Assembly: GCF_014654615.1 (NCBI RefSeq)
Contig: NZ_BNBB01000012.1
Span: forward strand, 124,001-188,000
DNA: 64,000 nt
Source: Streptosporangium violaceochromogenes
GTDB lineage: Bacteria > Actinomycetota > Actinomycetes > Streptosporangiales > Streptosporangiaceae
Reading direction: 5' to 3'
The notes below the pieces were generated by a model. That model was not told the DNA's origin, made no database searches, and was given only the letters and a program-made list of their open reading frames with translations. The stretch's first letter is position 1, and the number at the start of each line of letters is the position of its first letter. A program made the translations under genes and the position numbers. Positions 62,376 through 64,000 of the stretch are shown here, in pieces.

Positions 62376-64000
62376 ATGAGCGGCGCGCGAGCACGGACCG
62401 GCCCCGGTGGGGGCGTGACCCGCGTCAGGATCCACATCGAGGGGATCGTCCAGGGGGTCGGGTTCCGCCCGCACGTCCACTCCCTGGCCCGGCGGATGGA
62501 CCTTTCGGGGTGGGTGGGCAACGACGGCGAGGGGGTGTTCATCGAGGCCGAGGGGCCCGCCCCGGACGTGGCGCGCTTCCAGGAGGACCTGCGGGAGCAC
62601 GCGCCGCCGCTGGCGGTGATCCACCGGATCGTCTCCACCCCCATCCCGGCCCTCGGGGATCTGGGCTTCCGCATCGCCGGCAGCCGCGCCGGCGAAAGGC
62701 GGGCGACGCTGGTCTCCCCCGACGTGGCGACGTGCGCCGACTGCCTGTCCGAGCTGTTCGACCCGGCCGACCGCCGTCACCTGCACCCCTTCGTCAACTG
62801 CACCAACTGCGGGCCGAGGTTCACCGTCGTGCGGGACGTGCCCTACGACAGGCCCGCCACGACGATGGCCGGCTTCGCGATGTGCGCGCGGTGCGCGGAC
62901 GAGTACCACGACCCCGCCGACCGCCGTTTCCACGCCCAGCCCATCTGCTGCCCCGCCTGCGGCCCGGTGCTGCGGCTGCTCGACGCCCGGGGCGGCGAGA
63001 TCGGCGGCGACCCGATCGCGGCCTCGGCCGGGCTGCTGGGGTCGGGCGGCGTGCTGGCCGTCAAGGGCCTGGGGGGCTACCACCTGGCGGTGGACGCCCG
63101 CGACGAGGAGGCCGTGCGCTCCCTTCGCGCGCGCAAGCACCGCGCGGAGCGCCCGTTCGCGGTCATGGTGGCCGACCTCGGCGCCGCGCGGGAACTGTGC
63201 GAGGTCGGCCGGGAGGCCGAACGGCTGCTCACCGGGCCGCGCGCCCCCATCGTGCTGCTGCCGCGCCGCGCGGACGCCCCGCTGGCCGGGGCCGTGGCGC
63301 CGGGCGAGCGCCGGCTGGGCGTGGTGCTGCCCTACACCCCCGTGCACCACCTCCTGGCCAGGCGCTTCGCCGGGCCGTACGTCCTGACCAGCGGCAACAT
63401 CTCCGACGAGCCCATCGTCCACCGGGACGGCGAGGCGCTCGTCCGGCTGGGGGGCGTGGCCGACGGCTTCCTCACCCACGACCGCCCGATCCGCGTCCGC
63501 GCCGACGACTCGGTGGTCGTCGTGGCCCGGGGGCGGGAGTTGCCGCTGCGGAGGGCCAGGGGGTACGCCCCCGAGCCGCTGCGGCTCGCCCGGCCGGTAC
63601 GGCGCGCCGTGCTGGCCTGCGGGGCCGAGCTGAAGAGCACCTTCTGCCTGGCGCGGGGAGAGCAGGCCTTCCTCTCCCCGCACATCGGCGACCTGGAGGA
63701 CTACCAGACGCTGCGCTCGTTCACCGAGGGGATCGACCACTTCCGGCGGCTGTTCGGCGTCGTACCCGAGCTGGTCGCCCACGACCTGCACCCGGAGTAC
63801 CTGTCCACCAAGTACGCCCGTGACCTCCACGACGCCGGCGGGGTGGACCTGGCCGGGGTGCAGCACCACCACGCGCACATCGCCTCCTGCCTGGCCGACA
63901 ACCGGGAGGCCGGGCCGGTCATCGGGGTGGCCTTCGACGGCCTGGGCTACGGCCCGGACGGCACCCTGTGGGGCGGTGAGCTGCTGGTGGCCGACCTGGC
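62376..64000 (+). CDS. hypF: Carbamoyltransferase HypF, N-terminal part (cut by window edge)
   Basis: The first 541 residues are present. The acylphosphatase domain (IEGIVQGVGFRPHVHSLARR), two zinc fingers (CADCLSELF, NCTNCGPRF; CARCADEYH, CCPACGPVL), the YrdC domain (GGVLAVKGLGGYHLAVDARD, SLRARKHRAERPFAVM) and the start of the Kae1-like domain (LACGAELKSTFCLARGEQAF, GVAFDGLGYGPDGTLWGGEL) follow in order. HypF makes carbamoyl-AMP and carbamoylates HypE. The ATG has GGGAGG eight bases upstream. No stop codon occurs before the edge. Confidence 0.95.
   Translation, partial: MSGARARTGPGGGVTRVRIHIEGIVQGVGFRPHVHSLARRMDLSGWVGNDGEGVFIEAEGPAPDVARFQEDLREHAPPLAVIHRIVSTPIPALGDLGFRIAGSRAGERRATLVSPDVATCADCLSELFDPADRRHLHPFVNCTNCGPRFTVVRDVPYDRPATTMAGFAMCARCADEYHDPADRRFHAQPICCPACGPVLRLLDARGGEIGGDPIAASAGLLGSGGVLAVKGLGGYHLAVDARDEEAVRSLRARKHRAERPFAVMVADLGAARELCEVGREAERLLTGPRAPIVLLPRRADAPLAGAVAPGERRLGVVLPYTPVHHLLARRFAGPYVLTSGNISDEPIVHRDGEALVRLGGVADGFLTHDRPIRVRADDSVVVVARGRELPLRRARGYAPEPLRLARPVRRAVLACGAELKSTFCLARGEQAFLSPHIGDLEDYQTLRSFTEGIDHFRRLFGVVPELVAHDLHPEYLSTKYARDLHDAGGVDLAGVQHHHAHIASCLADNREAGPVIGVAFDGLGYGPDGTLWGGELLVADL

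Noticed and set aside
62195..63823. 542-codon plus-strand frame overlapping hypF
   Set aside because: Out-of-frame shadow; the hypF frame has acylphosphatase, zinc-finger and YrdC motifs and stays open to the window edge.

Overview
The window is very GC-rich and gene-dense, with frequent GTG starts and ATGA/GTGA overlaps, and its proteins look like those of filamentous Actinobacteria. A DUF5999 protein, the FHA-MerR-nuclease-MerR-gcvP block, an actinobacterial-type [NiFe] hydrogenase and menaquinone genes point to the order Streptosporangiales or a close relative. This placement is inferred from protein resemblance, not from an rRNA or marker tree. No tRNA, rRNA, CRISPR array, insertion sequence or prophage gene was seen.

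Layout. Positions 1-4150 hold a chaperone operon on the minus strand (dnaK, grpE, cbpA-type dnaJ, cbpM, clpB running off the edge). It is followed by a YflT-like stress protein and a DedA protein; a shared 17-bp motif precedes both dnaK and the YflT gene. Positions 5696-9619 carry menaquinone genes menD, menB and menE. Positions 9683-15407 carry small secreted or membrane proteins, a primary-like sigma factor behind an ECF-type promoter, a TetR regulator, DUF5999, an alpha/beta hydrolase and a TPR protein. Positions 15528-21154 hold gcvP behind a tandem glycine riboswitch, then MerR, bifunctional nuclease, FtsR-like MerR and FHA genes, the order known from the mycobacterial Rv1826-Rv1832 region. 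Positions 21387-26840 hold a nucleotidyltransferase fused to a degenerate phosphomannomutase domain, a CDP-alcohol phosphatidyltransferase, a methyltransferase and a class-I amidotransferase-like protein that has lost its cysteine.

Positions 27337-40763 are mixed: flavohemoprotein, MoaD/ThiS-like protein, surface protein, secreted M4 metalloprotease, a membrane protein resembling Pycsar effectors beside a Crp-type regulator, DUF488, a YdeP-type molybdopterin oxidoreductase, a non-catalytic M16 protein, a TrmB/LuxR-type regulator and a DinB protein.

Positions 41587-50150 are a carotenoid cluster: cruF, a second desaturase, a glycosyltransferase and a CrtA-like monooxygenase, with crtB and crtI on the other strand. 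A divergent PlsY and a PlsX are interleaved with these genes. Phytoene synthesis and desaturation (CrtB, CrtI) would be followed by hydration, further desaturation, oxidation and glycosylation. The PlsX/PlsY pair suggests acylation of the product, which would be an unusual route and is the best candidate for an undescribed system here.

Positions 50409-64000 are an H2-oxidation locus. One long minus-strand operon runs SIS protein, second HypC, SIS protein, small subunit, large subunit, NifU-like, DUF5947, DUF6084, unknown 519-aa protein, maturation protease, 34-aa membrane peptide, hypA, hypC, hypD, hypE. Divergent hypF runs off the right edge. hypB and crtE are not in the window.
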